From positions 9,471,385 to 9,535,384 of the forward strand of contig NC_088295.1 in assembly GCF_032854445.1 (NCBI RefSeq): a stretch of DNA of 64,000 nt, read 5' to 3'. A program made the translations under genes and the position numbers. The stretch's first letter is position 1; every line of letters begins with the position of its first letter. This DNA is from Liolophura sinensis (lineage: Eukaryota; Mollusca; Polyplacophora; Chitonida; Chitonidae). The notes below the pieces were generated by a model. The model had not been told where the DNA came from and searched no databases. It worked only from the letters and a program-made list of their open reading frames with translations. Below are positions 40,001 through 54,039 of the stretch, in pieces.

Positions 40001-43000
40001 AGGCTAGCAGGGCAGGAAATCGATTCCAAATTATGAATTGTTCTTCAAGCCTTGTCTATTGGATTCACGGTAACTACATCGCCAAGAGAACCCACTTCAC
40101 TGCCAGGACAAATCAAATTTTGAGGGGTGCATGTTGAATCAATTAGTTTCTGGCGGTGCCAGCTTCAACCGTACATACAGCATACTCCAGATGTACGCAA
40201 AACCTCCCATATGTATTTAGACAAGGTCCACCTGTATATTTTAGACAACGAAAGTTAATGTTAATTTCCGTCACTATGATAGACGCGGTGCTGGTTCATA
40301 TCCGGACATGGACGGATAATTGGTACATTCCTCCAATCCCACTTGCCCGTGGGGCCTTGATGGTAATAATGCGACTTCTGATATTTGTTTTCACCCTTCA
40401 AATTTCAGTCGAACGTTTATTATGCAAATCAACACAGAAGCGGTTTATTGTTACCATCCTTTCTGCAGAACAAGAATTAAAGTCTTAAAGTACAGAACTA
40501 AATTCATACAAGAAGTACATTTTCCTGCTTTCTCTTGAATGAGAATTTGTAAGTTATTTACGTTAAGTCATCGATGAGAAAATTGAAAGTCTATTCCAGT
40601 CAGTGTTATAATCACGCTGAACTACCGCAAACCATTGACCTTTGCCAGATACCTGTCGAACCGAGAGCTAGACTTGAATTCGTGACATCACTGGTCAAGT
40701 GTCAAATAGTCACAGTCAGGCAGTAGGTCGTAGAGCTTTATGAGACAAGTATGTGCATCTGTAAGGCAGCGAGGTATTGTCCTTGGATCCAAAAGCAATA
40801 TGGGGCAATGACACTTGCACACTATTGTCGTGTAAACAACAGTAAACTGATTTCATGGTTTGCACATGTTGCCTTGGTAGAAATGACCTGTTTTCAACGG
40901 CAGCCCCGCATGATCTTGTTGCCTACATTATATCTCATTTAACATGTCTGTGTCAATAACACCTGGTTAAAGATTTGCATGCAAATCTTATTTCTCTACC
41001 TCGTTTTCAAATAGCAAACGTTGCCCAAACAAGCATGACGTGCCTTGATTGGCTGTAACAAAATTAACCAATTCTGTAGGAAACACTACCGATTATGCCT
41101 GGCTGACTCTGTGTATGCGTTATGACTCAAAGGTCCAGCAGTCTGAAGTAGTTCACATCGGGGCTAGACGCTTTCATTGCGTGTGTCTTAAGTCCTCCGG
41201 CCTACTCCCCTGTAGTGCTGAACTTATTGATCTTATCTAACATTATGCCGAGCTGCTTTTAAGAGAATCCCTGCATACCTTTGGCCCAGCTCTAGCTGAC
41301 AGTAAGCAGGACGCCGCCTGAATTGGCGCGAGTCTACCACGTGTGCTTGGAGCACAGCGCCACCATCGAGCCGGAGGCCAGACCGAACCGTACCTGAGCC
41401 ACTAGTGTTGTAGCCAGAGGAGAATAGCATGGCTTCATGTGAACGGCTCCGCCAACCTGCACCCAGCCTGCATTACCTGACTCCTATCTCACTGTTACAG
41501 GCATGGTAGTCTTTCTGGCCTGGTGACCGTAATACTTGGATTAAAAAAAAAAAAGAAAGCTTGTAGCCGTTTTATTTGCAGTCCACGTCTATCCATTTTT
41601 CTATCGGATTCTACCCAGGGTAAGAGTAGGGTTGACGGTCGACTGTTAAAAAGCCCACCCACGGATACAGATCACTGTTGGGGGATGCCAATATGGTTTG
41701 GTTTTCTGCGGAAAGCCCATGTCGCCACCACCGATGGGTTGATCCACGGGGATGGAGTCGTTAGGTATAGCGGCACTATGGAGTTCTACACTGGCGATTA
41801 AAATGGACAGTCGGCCGGGATTACCGTCAAGCGTGATGCCCAAAACAAACCTAGGTGTTAACACAAGAAAATGATTTCTTATTTTCATCTACGCCTACTT
41901 CTGTTTGGACATTTTTGCCTTCAAGGTAAGAGAAAAATGATTTTTCTTTCTGTCTGTCTACTGAATATATTCTTTTAAAAAAATGAAATAGTGGTTGTTA
42001 GAGCAATCGTACAATTTCATTTCTCATATAATGCCGCACCTAAAATAAATTGTCAGCAGCTTGATTTTGGAACTATGTTGAAAAAACAGTATAGTCAGAT
42101 GTGATTGTATTCATACATTATAGATTATGTTCGTTGCATTTCAAAGCTGTCAGCAAAACGATATATATCTATTCATTATGATTGAAATATTTGTTATCCT
42201 TATCTATATATCATTTTGCACTGAGCTCCAAGGTTGCCTAGGGATACCTACTGGCTTGAAGGCGTAGGCGTGGCATCACTGCAAAGCCTAGGACTTGATA
42301 TTATGCAAAATCGGATGCATTGTGAACGTGCAGTAAACACCTAATTCTTATCTGTGCAAAAAGCCTGTTTAACCCTTGTGAACATGCTCCATGTGCATAT
42401 ATAACATTCGACATAATTGGTGAATATGGCATGTCACTATCTGGTGACATGCTGTGGATACTGTCGGTTTTGGACGTACAGCGGTGATGGCATACATCTT
42501 AGGTGGGAAAAGAAACTGTTTTTAGTCAGACACTTATTGGAAGCAGCGGACAAATATTACTGGCGGCAAGGTAGTGACAAGAGTTAATTAAGTGAAAAAA
42601 GCGGAGGTCTGGTGAGAGAAGCGTTAACACAGCCATTAGCTCCCTGTTCCGGACAGCTATACACCTGTCATTTCCTCACATTAACTTGTCCGTCAGATTT
42701 CATAATAGCTCCTTACTTCATTGCATACCCTTTTCAGTGCGAATGGAAATAGTGGACTAGCCCGATTTGAAGAACGTGTTATGGGTCTGCAGAATCCGCG
42801 TGACAAACCTATTGTGAGTCAGTAAGAACCTTCATAGTTGCATCACTTATCATCGATTGTCCGTCCACTGCTGTTAAAGGTCATATGGAAAGCTTGCAAA
42901 TGAGTTCCGATAACGCCAGTATGGGAGGTGTGACATGTTTATTTGAATCTAGGTATATGAACTCATCGGATAGCGAGATGTTCTTTTAAATTCATCATTG

Positions 43001-45679
43001 CCTGGTCGGTTCAGAAATGCTAATAAATCGGTATAGCCTTTGATCTGTTCATGGAGATATGCTTAATGATACATCTATAAAACACACATTTAGTGTGACT
43101 TTAACTGCAAATACTGTATCCATATTCCTTTCTTCGGTTGTTAACCTCACCTTGACTGAATTCAAACAGTTGAGACAGTGACGACTTTATTTCTATCCCT
43201 GTATTCCTGAGTGACATCTAACATTGAACTGGCGTTGACTGAAAGCTCCAGGGGGCGTGTCCAAGTCGACTAGATTGAGATTCACCTCCATCCCCTGTCC
43301 CCCATCTCCCTAAGCTACTTGACCAGCTTTAACAGAACGTGAATTGAATTCAACATTTTTTCTTAAGTCCGTGAAAGCCATTGGCATTTAAACCCAAAAC
43401 TGTCGACATACATCCGAAGGGGGTCATCAATGAAGTACATCAAGCACAAACTTTTTGTGAAATAAGCCCTTTTCCCGAATTTGTTTTATATTCTAATGGG
43501 AATGCATGCAGCCATCATGCCCAATCTTTTAACAAGAAAGTGGAGTCTATCAAATTTTTTCATCATCACTTGGTCTACCAGTTGCTCTTGCACACTATGC
43601 TCTAGCTTCGTAATAGGGTAAATTTCCTATCTCCTCACATCTTCCTCACATATTTCCTATCTTCCAGCCTTTGATGTTAAATCGAAAATCTTTGCAGTTT
43701 TACTCCAGGGACAATACAAATCATTAATTCCACAATCAAAACATCAAAACAGTTGAAATGCACACAAGATTTCGTTGGATTAGATTTCACTGGAATACGG
43801 AAAACTACATTGTCTGTGCGTGTGTGTGTAGAATACCGAATCTACAATAAGTATTGGTTAGAAGGTGATTCATGTGTAATGAAATCTGTATACAGCCATT
43901 ACGTGTAGAATTAACGGATTCCGTGCTCTCCAATATCCACTATGCTGACGTCCACAGCGTGACGTGAAACTCTTCGTATGATTCCTGCGTGGCGTGATGC
44001 TCCATTTCCTTTGTATAGTTCCTTTGAGATTAGGGATCTGCACCGTCTAACTGTGTACAGCCAAGTGGATAGCCCGGAATACATACCTAGGGTAGAAAAT
44101 AACCGGATGTTGATAATGAATGGTCGTGTTTGGCTCTAAAACAGATAAACAGTGGCGATTCCTTTCCATGAGCTCAAATACTCTGAATATAGATACAATA
44201 TTAGCCATTCATACTTGTGAACTGGCTTGACTAGCTATGTGCATAATTTGCTGCAGATCTTCTGGCTTGATCATCTTCGCGTTTTGTCCTTGACAACTGA
44301 TATTGTTCATTGTGCTCTTCTGAAACTAAGTGAATCTAAAAGAAATAACCAGCATCACGATAACTGAGGATTATATAAAAGCAAAAAGAAGCAGGTCGCT
44401 TAGCACATTTATTACCAGTGATATTGTTTGTATATTTACAATATTTTATTTCTTTTTGCATGCCTATTATTGCACATCATTCATAAACCGACCTTATTAC
44501 GTGTACGTGTTCAGTAGATTGATAACTTGGTATTATCATTCATATTTTCAACAAAACACAGTCTGACGAACGTTCAGTGCCTTTGTTCGTTCTGGCTTTT
44601 AGTACTAAATGACATAATAACTAGACTTTCCAGAACTTTTCCCACTCCCAGACATATTTTACAATGTTCCATTTTATACTTGAGCTTGTCCTATTTGGTC
44701 GTTTCAAACAGTTTGTTCAATATTTCATTCCTATCTCGCAAAATATTTTGCTTGGCATTTGTCCGTGTTTGTCAAAGTGTTGACTGGTTCATTGAAAGTT
44801 GGTCAACTGGATGAGAACAAGCGGCTTCTCCAAACACAACACATAAAACGTTTCATGAGATCCACTTACCTAAAGCCTAATGCTATAGCAGACAATGGTA
44901 GCAAAGTGTTTGAGATGGACGAGTATCGAACATTGTCATTACCGATCTCCGTGAACAGGGCCTATGCCTTAGCTCCAATCCTCCCAAGCATGGTGCCCTT
45001 CCAACTAAGGCTATTCAACAGACTTAAGACAAACATTTACAAAATCACCTGACGGATCCCCTTGGTAGTGCCCAAACGATTTGTAGGTCCATTGGCGGCT
45101 TGTGGCGTTTGAGACTAGTCTTCAAATATGCAGTCATTATTTGATATTTAATATCTTACAAATCATTATTCATGCGAGATAATGCTATCATTTTATTCTT
45201 GCCCATGTTCTAACTTTTCTAACAAAACACTACGTTTTAATTCTGGTGGCGAGTTATTTTATATTTATCATTTCTGATGGCTTTTCGGTTCAAGCCCGAG
45301 AAAATCAATTTTATCTGACACAGGTCATATACAATAGATTTTGCCATATTTCTCACCACATATTAATTCTCAGGGGTTTTGTTATAATGAGTGATGAAGC
45401 ATGGCGCTAGGCTTGTCAATATCGCATCAGCTTGCTGCACTTTCACATGTGTGAAAAACCATAACAGGGGACTTATTAGCTCATAAAATCATTAGTTTTT
45501 TGTGCTTTATCAGCTCTGTATTTGGAAGGGCGACTCAACATGAGTTATGCGTGAAAAAGAAAATGCTATTATAAAAACTCTAACTGAGTTTAATTTCATT
45601 TTATTGATTCGAGGTTAATCCTTTTTCAGAGACTTTTGTGAAAGAACGATGCGTATTTTTAACAGTTAAGACATACATT
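37046..45679. other. 8.6 kb without a recognised gene
   Basis: A+T-rich DNA with only short frames. A GC-richer patch at about 41240-41530 ending near an A run (41541-41552) could be an old retroposed sequence, but I cannot match it to the SINE family. Confidence 0.45.
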
Positions 45680-46085
45680 GAAAAGCGTGATCGTAGTACG
45701 GCAAATCGTGAGCGTAGTACAGCATAGCGTGAGCGTAGTACGACAAAGCGTGAGCGTTGTGCGACAAAGCGTGAGCGTAGTACGGTAAAGCGTGGGCGTA
45801 GTACGGCAAAAACTTTAGCGTAGTACGACAACGCGTTAGAATAGTACGTCAAACTATGAGCGTAGTACGGCAAAGTGTGAGCGTAGTGCGGCAAATCGTG
45901 AGCCTAGTGCATCAAATCGTGAGCGTAATACCGCAAATCGTGAGTGTAGTGCAACAAAACACGAGTGTGGTGCAGCAAAATGTGAGCGTAGTACGGCAAA
46001 ACGTGAGCGTAGTGCAACAAAGCGTGAGCGTAGTATGGCAAAGCGTGAGCGTAGTATGGCAAAGCGTGATCGTAGTACGGCAAGG
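45680..46085. repeat. 21-bp minisatellite, about 19 copies
   Basis: Unit GGCAAAGCGTGAGCGTAGTA plus C, imperfect (CAAATCGTGAGC variants). 21 is a multiple of three, which explains open frames on both strands (VVRQ-VSV; VLRSRFA). Confidence 0.95.
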
Positions 46086-47179
46086 CATCTCTCCCCAGAA
46101 TTAGTATTACGTATACATTGGCTGAGAAGTTTCCTACCATAGCCTCGTTTATCCGGTGTTGTTCCCCACCCCACCCCGACGTAATAAGGCTGTTCTAATC
46201 AACCAACATCCTAAATTTACAACTTAAATGAAGTTGACATGTGCCACAAACTTTAAGCAGCCAACTTGTGATGAGATATTTAAGCACTCTAAAGAAACGT
46301 GCCAGATGGGTACGATGTTTGAAGATTTCCACGAAGGTGGTAGATAGGTCTCTCTGTCTTCTCAATAACCCGCGAATACCCAGAAACACTGATTCGTACA
46401 TTTAGATTTTTATTACCATAGGAATGTTGGGTGTGCATTCGAAGAGAGTAATTTTAGTGAAATATAAAATAACCCGAAACACCAAAAAAAACTCATACAG
46501 GACAAAAAATAAAAGCTTTGTGTCCCTTGTGATGCGTTCTGTGCCAGAGAAGCCATAGAACACCCCAGCAGAATAGTTCACATCATCGCTCGGATAACTG
46601 TCTCCATCCTGCATGAATGTTTCCTCTTGGGTGGCCACGTTGATGATGCCCACCATAAAACTGTCGTGTATGGTTGAATGCGTGGAGCTAAATGTCGATG
46701 TTGGTCGGGTTCATGTGTTAACGTAACAGGAATGAATCTTAGTAAAACTAGTGCGCTTCGCCATTTTCGTGACAAATACCTTATAACGTAAAACGGCAAA
46801 AGTCAGCAAAAGATGGGTTTGAACAACGGAATTCAGTGATCAAGCGTTGCTGGTCTGATTTAAAGCAGTGTTGATAACTTTGCCAGCCAGGGCCTAAAAC
46901 TTTGAAGTTAAGACTTTCAGGTCAGACATCGCCTCATTGCCGGAGAGGTTGATAATACTATTGTCTGTGAGCAGCAGTTAGTTAACCAATTGGTGAAGTA
47001 TTAAGCGATGTGTCGACCAGGAACCAGCTGCGTGTGCTCACAGTTGGTGGCTGGGAGTGTGAGGGCAATCTCCCAGGGCACTCTGGCGGCCGATCTCACC
47101 CACGACAAGATTTCCTCTGAGACTCTTTTAATTACCAAACTAACACAGCGATAGATTAGGTTTAAGCAAGTCCTGAAAA
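46086..47179. other. No recognised gene
   Basis: No repeat or coding signature seen. Confidence 0.45.
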
Positions 47180-47430
47180 TACACCTGAATGTAGTGTCGA
47201 TTGAATGCACCTAAATGTAGTGTCTATTTAATACACCTAAATGTAGTGTCTATTGAATGTACCTGAATGTGGTGTCGATTGAATACACCTGAATGTAGTG
47301 TCGATTGAATACACCTGAATGTAGTGTCGATTGAATACACCTGAATGTAGTGTGGATTAGTGTCGATTTAACGCACCTGAATGTAGTGTCGAATGAATAC
47401 ACCTGAATGTAGTGTCGATTGAATGTACCC
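47180..47430. repeat. 26-bp minisatellite, about 9 copies
   Basis: Unit GAATACACCTGAATGTAGTG plus TCGATT, with a small insertion near 47350-47370. Confidence 0.95.
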
Positions 47431-50400
47431 GGAATTAAATTAAATGCTGGAGTTTTGTTCTTTTGTGAAATATGGATGTAGCCTTATTATGAGAGAGACG
47501 ACATGTGACGAGTGACGATTAGAGCCTTCCAGGCAGTCAAGCCTTGCAACCCACGGCGGATATGCTTTGAATGTCAAGACATTGTGAAGATTTTTGTAAA
47601 GTGCTGTAGGGTAGGAGAGCCTTTATTGATTCTTTAGGATAACAAAATTGGTTGGTTGCTCTTCTTCCAACTGAAGTAATGCTACTGCATCTGTGACCGG
47701 AAATTTATGTACAAATCTCGACAGCAAGAGTATCTCCCATTGAAGTGCGTGGCAAGTTTGTCTAGACGCGCATCAGAGTGATTTTGAAATGAAATGTTAA
47801 AGGTTAAGAAAGCTGTCAGAAATGGTGTTCAACTGAACATATAGCAGCATATCAGTAAAGCTGTCCAACACCTTAAATTCCTGTTGAGATTAAACGAATG
47901 CACGGATTTACGGTATAGATTGAGCAGATATTGTGTTTGCAGAGGTGTGATTGATACGTATACTTCTTAAAACTGTTCACAGTGGCGTGTAAAATACCTG
48001 TCTTTCAGTTCTGGGACAATTATCATACTTATCTGTTCCCGTCTCTTCATCTGTTGGACATACTTTCTACTTGAACATGCATCACCGCATGAATTAGTAG
48101 GATCGCGTGCTTGACATAAATGAAAACAGATGACGTACAATACCACTGAGGAATTCATCCCCTGCAATTATCTGTATTATCACTTCGCACCTTCGGCGTG
48201 CATATTGTAAAAGGACAGGTATGAATACACATTGAACACTGTTTTACTTTGAAGTACTATTGGGGAAGTTTAAGGAATTGTACATAAGGAAATGGTTTCG
48301 AGGTCCCAGTTACACGTGTGTTGGTCGTGGAATTCATTTTCACTTAGTGCGTCTTAATACTTAACATGCCCTATATGACTGGTGTGGACATTGATTCCTT
48401 ACTAGAAATACAGAATGTACACTGTAGGATCGCTTGGTTACGATTGTGCTCTGTACTGGGTGTGGCGAATCCGGGCTACTTTTGTATATGTACAATGCAT
48501 ATAGTTCTAACGAGGGAATTACTGTTCACTTATGTGGCAACAGCGTTTCAGTAAATTGATATATATGGTACTTCAACATTTTGTCGTCAAAGAAGTATCG
48601 AATTACTTGCCGATGCCTTATTGCATATCTAGACAACAAATACACACCCGAAAAGAAGGGTGGACATAGGATATATTATGGTGACAATATAGTGTAGGAC
48701 GCCTGCTCTTTTTCTTATAAAAGCGCGCAAACTATACTCCTCTGTCCATTGACTATCCCAGAGTGTTTGCTCACTGGAGAAACTTATTGATACGTCTACT
48801 GTAAACATGTTAGAGAGGATTGATTGGGTCTCTTGGCAGGATCATGTAGATGAGAATTATTTAATCCCGATGTCTGATCCATTCCAATTACCCATTACCT
48901 TCGTCTCTGAATCCACTAAGCTCCTGTCAAGTAGAAGACAGTCTTCCTTTATCTTTGGTAAGCTTTGACAGGTTTTAGAGCCGTGTTCATTCGACTTTTC
49001 CGTATGCACTAAATGATAATTAAAGGAGTTTGACAAGAACGATATCCTATGTATGGAAACTGCAAAATACGTGGGCAGAGGTTCGATTCCTGCTCTAATC
49101 ACTCGGAGAGTCCGTGATTGCGTAGCTAAAAATCTTTTTCGATTGTGCAGCATAGGTTGAATTGTCCTTCACATTATACTACTGTAAATTTTGATCGATT
49201 TTCTCCAGCGACAAACCCACTCTCACCGACACCGGTTAGAAATATAGGGTGCACACGTGCACCAGTCTACCCATTTATTTGATTGTCCTTGTGAAAAAGT
49301 TTGAGCACACGCACATTATACATATGCAATTAGTCAAAACATTTCATCAGTTTTATAATTCTAGCAATAAATTTCTGGTGGCAGTTATACTAAGCAGCTA
49401 TTTGTCTTTTTATATTAAATGCATTATGTGCACCATGATTTCTGCATATTTATGGCTGATAATAACCAAGTTATTTTTGATCAGAGCGACCAGGTTATTT
49501 GTGGTCAGAACGGCCTAGTTATTTGTGGCCAGTCAAACCAAGTCGCACAGTGCAAGCATCCGGTCCTATCTGACTGCTTGATTGTGAAATCCAGGAAATG
49601 AAAAACAACATGATTATCTTATCAAGAGATTGTCATTGCCTCGTGCTTTTAAATGGTGGTATGAATAATATGTGCGGTTTAGGTGTATTTGTCGTGTTTT
49701 CGTTGCTTTGTAAGGGATAAAACCTGGGAAAAAGGGATGTCGTAGGCAGCCAAACTGCCACATCTAGACAAATCACTGACATTCTCTCTTCAGAAACGGA
49801 AGTTACAGTTCCGTTTGTAGCAGAGATAGGTCGATGAATCCAAAACAATGGACAAAGCTTCCTTTCTGTCCACCTTTGAGCTTCGGTATCTCCAGCTACC
49901 TTAAGAGAATCGGATGTTTCATGAAAGCCCAGAAAAGCTCTGCCTGGTGTTGTCCGGATGTTGATGTGAGTTGTGGACAGAGGTTGTCGCCGAGAAGTAC
50001 GCAGCGAGAGGAGACATCCGAATAACTAAGATGTATCGAGGGGTATCTAAGGCAACGTTACAATCATCTGTCCGCCTACCGAACAGATCTGGGCAGCTGA
50101 GTGTTCATTGTTATCAGGAAATTTACGGAGATATTAAGAGTCTTGGGTGAGTTGGCAGGTGAAGCTGTTCCCGTAAGTGTGATAAAATTGACAGCTAACG
50201 GTCAGATGGTTCTCTCCAGACAAAAGGGTCCCCGGACAGGCCATTGAGGTCGGGAGATTGGCCCTGTTCCGGGGTGCTCGCCTGTCTACCCTCTCCCGAG
50301 AACCTGTCACTAACGGACTTAATCACCGACCACTTTAATTCGCTGCGTGTTGTCTACAAGATTAACCAGGTCTTTATCTTTTACTTCGCGCGCTTGTGTG

Positions 50401-53400
50401 GCGGAACAACATCAGAAAGAGAGCTTCTGTTTGATTAGCGCTGAAGCTGCTCAGTACACGTGCCAATTACTCTTTGGGTCAGTGCATCTACATGGGCTCA
50501 GAAAGCATCAGTGCATTGCACTATCCTTCAGACTTCAAGTGCTTCAGATGCATAAAAAGGGCTTCATATCTTAGTGTAGAAATGTGAAATCTATATTTGG
50601 GGAAAAGGCGGTTTCTGTTGTTGGAAACTCGTGAACGCGTTAAACCTAATTTGGTATAAATTAGCTTACATCTTTTAATGATGTCATACATCTTTGTGAT
50701 CAATATATAGCTGATGTATAGCAGATCCTTGTGATTTGCTCATAAATGTATTATACAATGTAAAATTATTTCTGAGAATTCCTCACACTAGAGTTGTGAC
50801 ATGCGGCCATTAAACGCAGGAATCACTGTCATCAGCAGAATTCAAAATTTATATTCTTGAAAGTGCAGAGTTGTTCAAGCAATAGTGGGTAAGATTCTCT
50901 AATTATTTTAAACTTTGCAGAAAGTTTGTGATGTCCTGCGTTTGAATTATTAATTTTCATCCTTGTGTAAGTATAAAGATGACAGCTCAAAAGCTGTTCA
51001 AAAGATATTAATCCACATGACTGGAATATGTGCTACCTTAACAAATGTTGAAAGCTGTTAAATTTCTTTCAACTACAGAGATGGATTTAAGGAGATATAT
51101 AGTTTCTAATAACCAGGTCTGTAAAAACAAACGTTGTTGTTACAACCACTGAAGTAGAGATGATATAAAACCCGGCTAAATCTCTCAGACACACTCTGCC
51201 TCTCTGTCTCAGTTTACAAAACTCTTAGGGCTTGATGGCTTACCGTGCTAATTCGGCCATCTCGCAGCGCCATTGGAGAAAGGAAAAGCAGTCTTGGTGC
51301 TAGATTGATAGTAAACTTCCGCCTGGGATAATGAAAGTCCTTGCGTAAAAAGGACGCAATGGAAATAAATCCTGGCTGAAATGAGACAAATAGAGTGATT
51401 GGCGAAGCACATGGCACATAATTTACAAGACGATAGGCTGGTTCTGCTGTTAGCCTGCCTGCCGAGTGGATACTTAGAACGGTTGGCCATCAACAAAGCA
51501 GAGATAGATGGCGTTGTTTTACGGAAGTGATAATAACAAAGCGATGTGCGCTGATAATAACACCGGATTCATCTCAGATACTACTCGATCTGACTCGCGT
51601 GAATACAGACAAGACTCCTGTCAATTTATGCCTCTTGGCGGATGATTCGTGTTTAGCTTTTACCATTCGGTTAAGAATTTCTTGCGAACTGACATTTTGA
51701 TAGTCATAAAATATTTTTGTGGAATGGCCTTGGTCTTAAAAACTGTACGCCGTAAAATGCTTTATCCTGACAATGACTTCTAGATCGACAAGCGCGAACC
51801 ACAGAGTGAAAAAACAATTTTACAAGGCAGGAGACATCATACACCGACTAGTGCGTTTGCCATGGAGAGTAAAGTAGGGTATCAAATAAAGGAAGATGGC
51901 CATTACGGCAAATGATACGTAATTCACCATCCACTTGATGTGGCTAGCTTCTTGTAAATCCCATCTACTCTTCTGATAATTGTTTGACAGATAAACCGAA
52001 AAATCAAGCGTATGGTAAATTGTTACTCATTTGCTGAAGCGATCCCAGGAATATTCCAGTTGTGCTATTTAGATTAGGGTGCTATTTGAGGTTGTGAATT
52101 TATTCCAGATAAAGTAGAAGTGGACATTTCGTTTCTAAGTAACATGACATAATTGAGAGCAGCGTGTTGCAGAAAGGCATCCCAACAGCGTTTCATGGTC
52201 GTTGCATTTCTCATTTCATCGTCTTATTAACAAACAAGCACTAATTAACAACAACCGTGACACCCCAAGTATAAGATTTCGTGTCGTCCAGCACTAAGAC
52301 CTCTCCTTAAATAAAAGGCAGAGGTTAAGACATAGGATGTGAAAATTTTTACCGATAAATCCACAGGTAGACAGAGCAACCATAGTAATAAGCTGCATAG
52401 TCGCAGCTATGAATCACACAAAAGACGGTTCTGTTAAGAGCTATATGTACTGGCATTCGCAAACACTTCGTTGAAACTAAAAACATCCAATTATGCAATA
52501 TTGTCTATTGTCATATCATCTTGAAGTTTTGTAACATGTGTCTTCTGATGCCTTAGATCGGAGAGTGAAGAAACAATGTGTTCTGTAGAAGATGGGGATG
52601 GGATTCAGCTCGTAACAGAACCTTTCTCAACTCCTCCGTCTTTCTTTACTGACATCCTCAATAGATAGCCCGTCAATCTGTCTTTGTAGTCTAGTATGTA
52701 ATATCGGTGAGCCGGAAACACCAGCGCATTACCTGTCTTTATTCTCGAAGGACACCTATTGGTTTGCTGTAATTTTCCCTCCTAGGGTGTCATTGTGATA
52801 TCTTGTTACTGTAGACTTGTCCTCATAAGCCTTTATCTAGGTCATTCGTGAAGGCTAATTGGTCGTTCTACAAATGGGGGTTGTTACATCGAAATAGCTA
52901 ATTCCTCCAAACACCACAGCGCCATACATGTAGATGAACATGACGGAGAACGCACAAAAGTCCATGAGTCAATATGCACTTGCAAGTGTCCAGTACATGT
53001 GCCACGCATTCTTTTTTTATTTCTTTTATACATTTTAATTGTTTTTATTAATAAGGATGCATTATGTATACAAACAACTGTGTAATAGCGCTCACTGACT
53101 CATTATTTGTCGCTATCATGGCGAGCCATCAGCCAAGGATTCTTAATACACCCTACCGGTCCTCAATCCTCGGTGCTTTTGGAAATGTGTATATAACACA
53201 TACACATACATTTAACGGAGACACTTATCTCAGCTTGCTCCCCAAACAATAACCACAAGTGCATGCACATATACCTCATTCACACGGCCAAAATTTAATC
53301 CTAATCTAATCTGAACTGCTTTAAATCGAAATTTTACAACTGCCAGTTGTAAAACTCACGAACGAAATCCCTGAAGCCGCTTCAGGGATTTGTCCGTACA

Positions 53401-53575
53401 CACGGTCAGATCTAAGCCGCTTTAGTAATTGCAACGTCATACTGACCTCCACGTATCCGGCACATTTGATCCAGTGACTGTTCACGCGTCACAGGTAAAC
53501 CGACTCAAGTCCTAAACCGATTTAAGGCAGCGTCGGTAGCTGCGGCAAATAAAGCAGATTAAATACCCCCCAGTT
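47431..53575. other. 6.1 kb without a recognised gene
   Basis: A+T-rich. A short triple repeat of GTTATTTGTGGTCAGA type lies at about 49462-49545 (period about 25). Nothing else recognised. Confidence 0.45.
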
Positions 53576-53745
53576 TGTTTCTTTGTTTGGTGTTTTACGC
53601 CGTACTCAAGAATATTTCACTTATATTACGGCGGGTGGAAACCCTGGGGAAATCCACGATCATCCACAGGTTGCTGCAGACCTTCACACGTACGGCCAGA
53701 GAGGAAGTCAGCATGAGGCTCCAGGGTCATTTAGCCGTACTGACA
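53576..53745 (-). mobile_element. SINE, truncated, left half of an inverted pair
   Basis: GGTGTTTTACGCCGTACTCA to GTCATTTAGCCGTACTGA. It lacks part of the body and the A-box end. Followed by an 18-bp C run (53757-53774). Confidence 0.88.
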
Positions 53746-53817
53746 TGATAAACCCCACGCCCCCCCCCCCCCCCGAATCCCTCCACTTTGTGTTTACACA
53801 GGCGACGTCAAACTGAC

Positions 53818-53979
53818 TGCGTACGTGGGAAGGTCTGCCAGCAACCTGCGGATGGTCGTGGGTTTCCGCCGGGCTCTGCCCGGTTTCCACCCACCATAAT
53901 GCTGGCCGCCGTCGTATAAGTGAAATATTCTTGAGTACGGCGTAAAACACCAATCAAAAAAAAAAAAAAAAAAAAAATC
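53818..53979 (+). mobile_element. SINE, 5' truncated, right half of an inverted pair, with poly(A)
   Basis: From TGCGTACGTGGGAAGGTCTG through the body to ACACCAATC and a run of about 23 A. Close to the consensus. Confidence 0.9.
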
Positions 53980-54039
53980 AAACTGACTGAAAGCTTCTTT
54001 CCCAAGTCACTCCAGCTTGACTTTAGCCGTGTGAACGGG

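Noticed and set aside
41240-41552. GC-richer patch ending in an A run as a retroposed gene or SINE
   Set aside because: No match to the SINE family, no coding frame of note and no visible target duplication.
49070-49120. GGTTCGATTCC, a perfect B-box-like sequence
   Set aside because: The T-stem does not pair beyond three bases and no A box lies at the right distance upstream.
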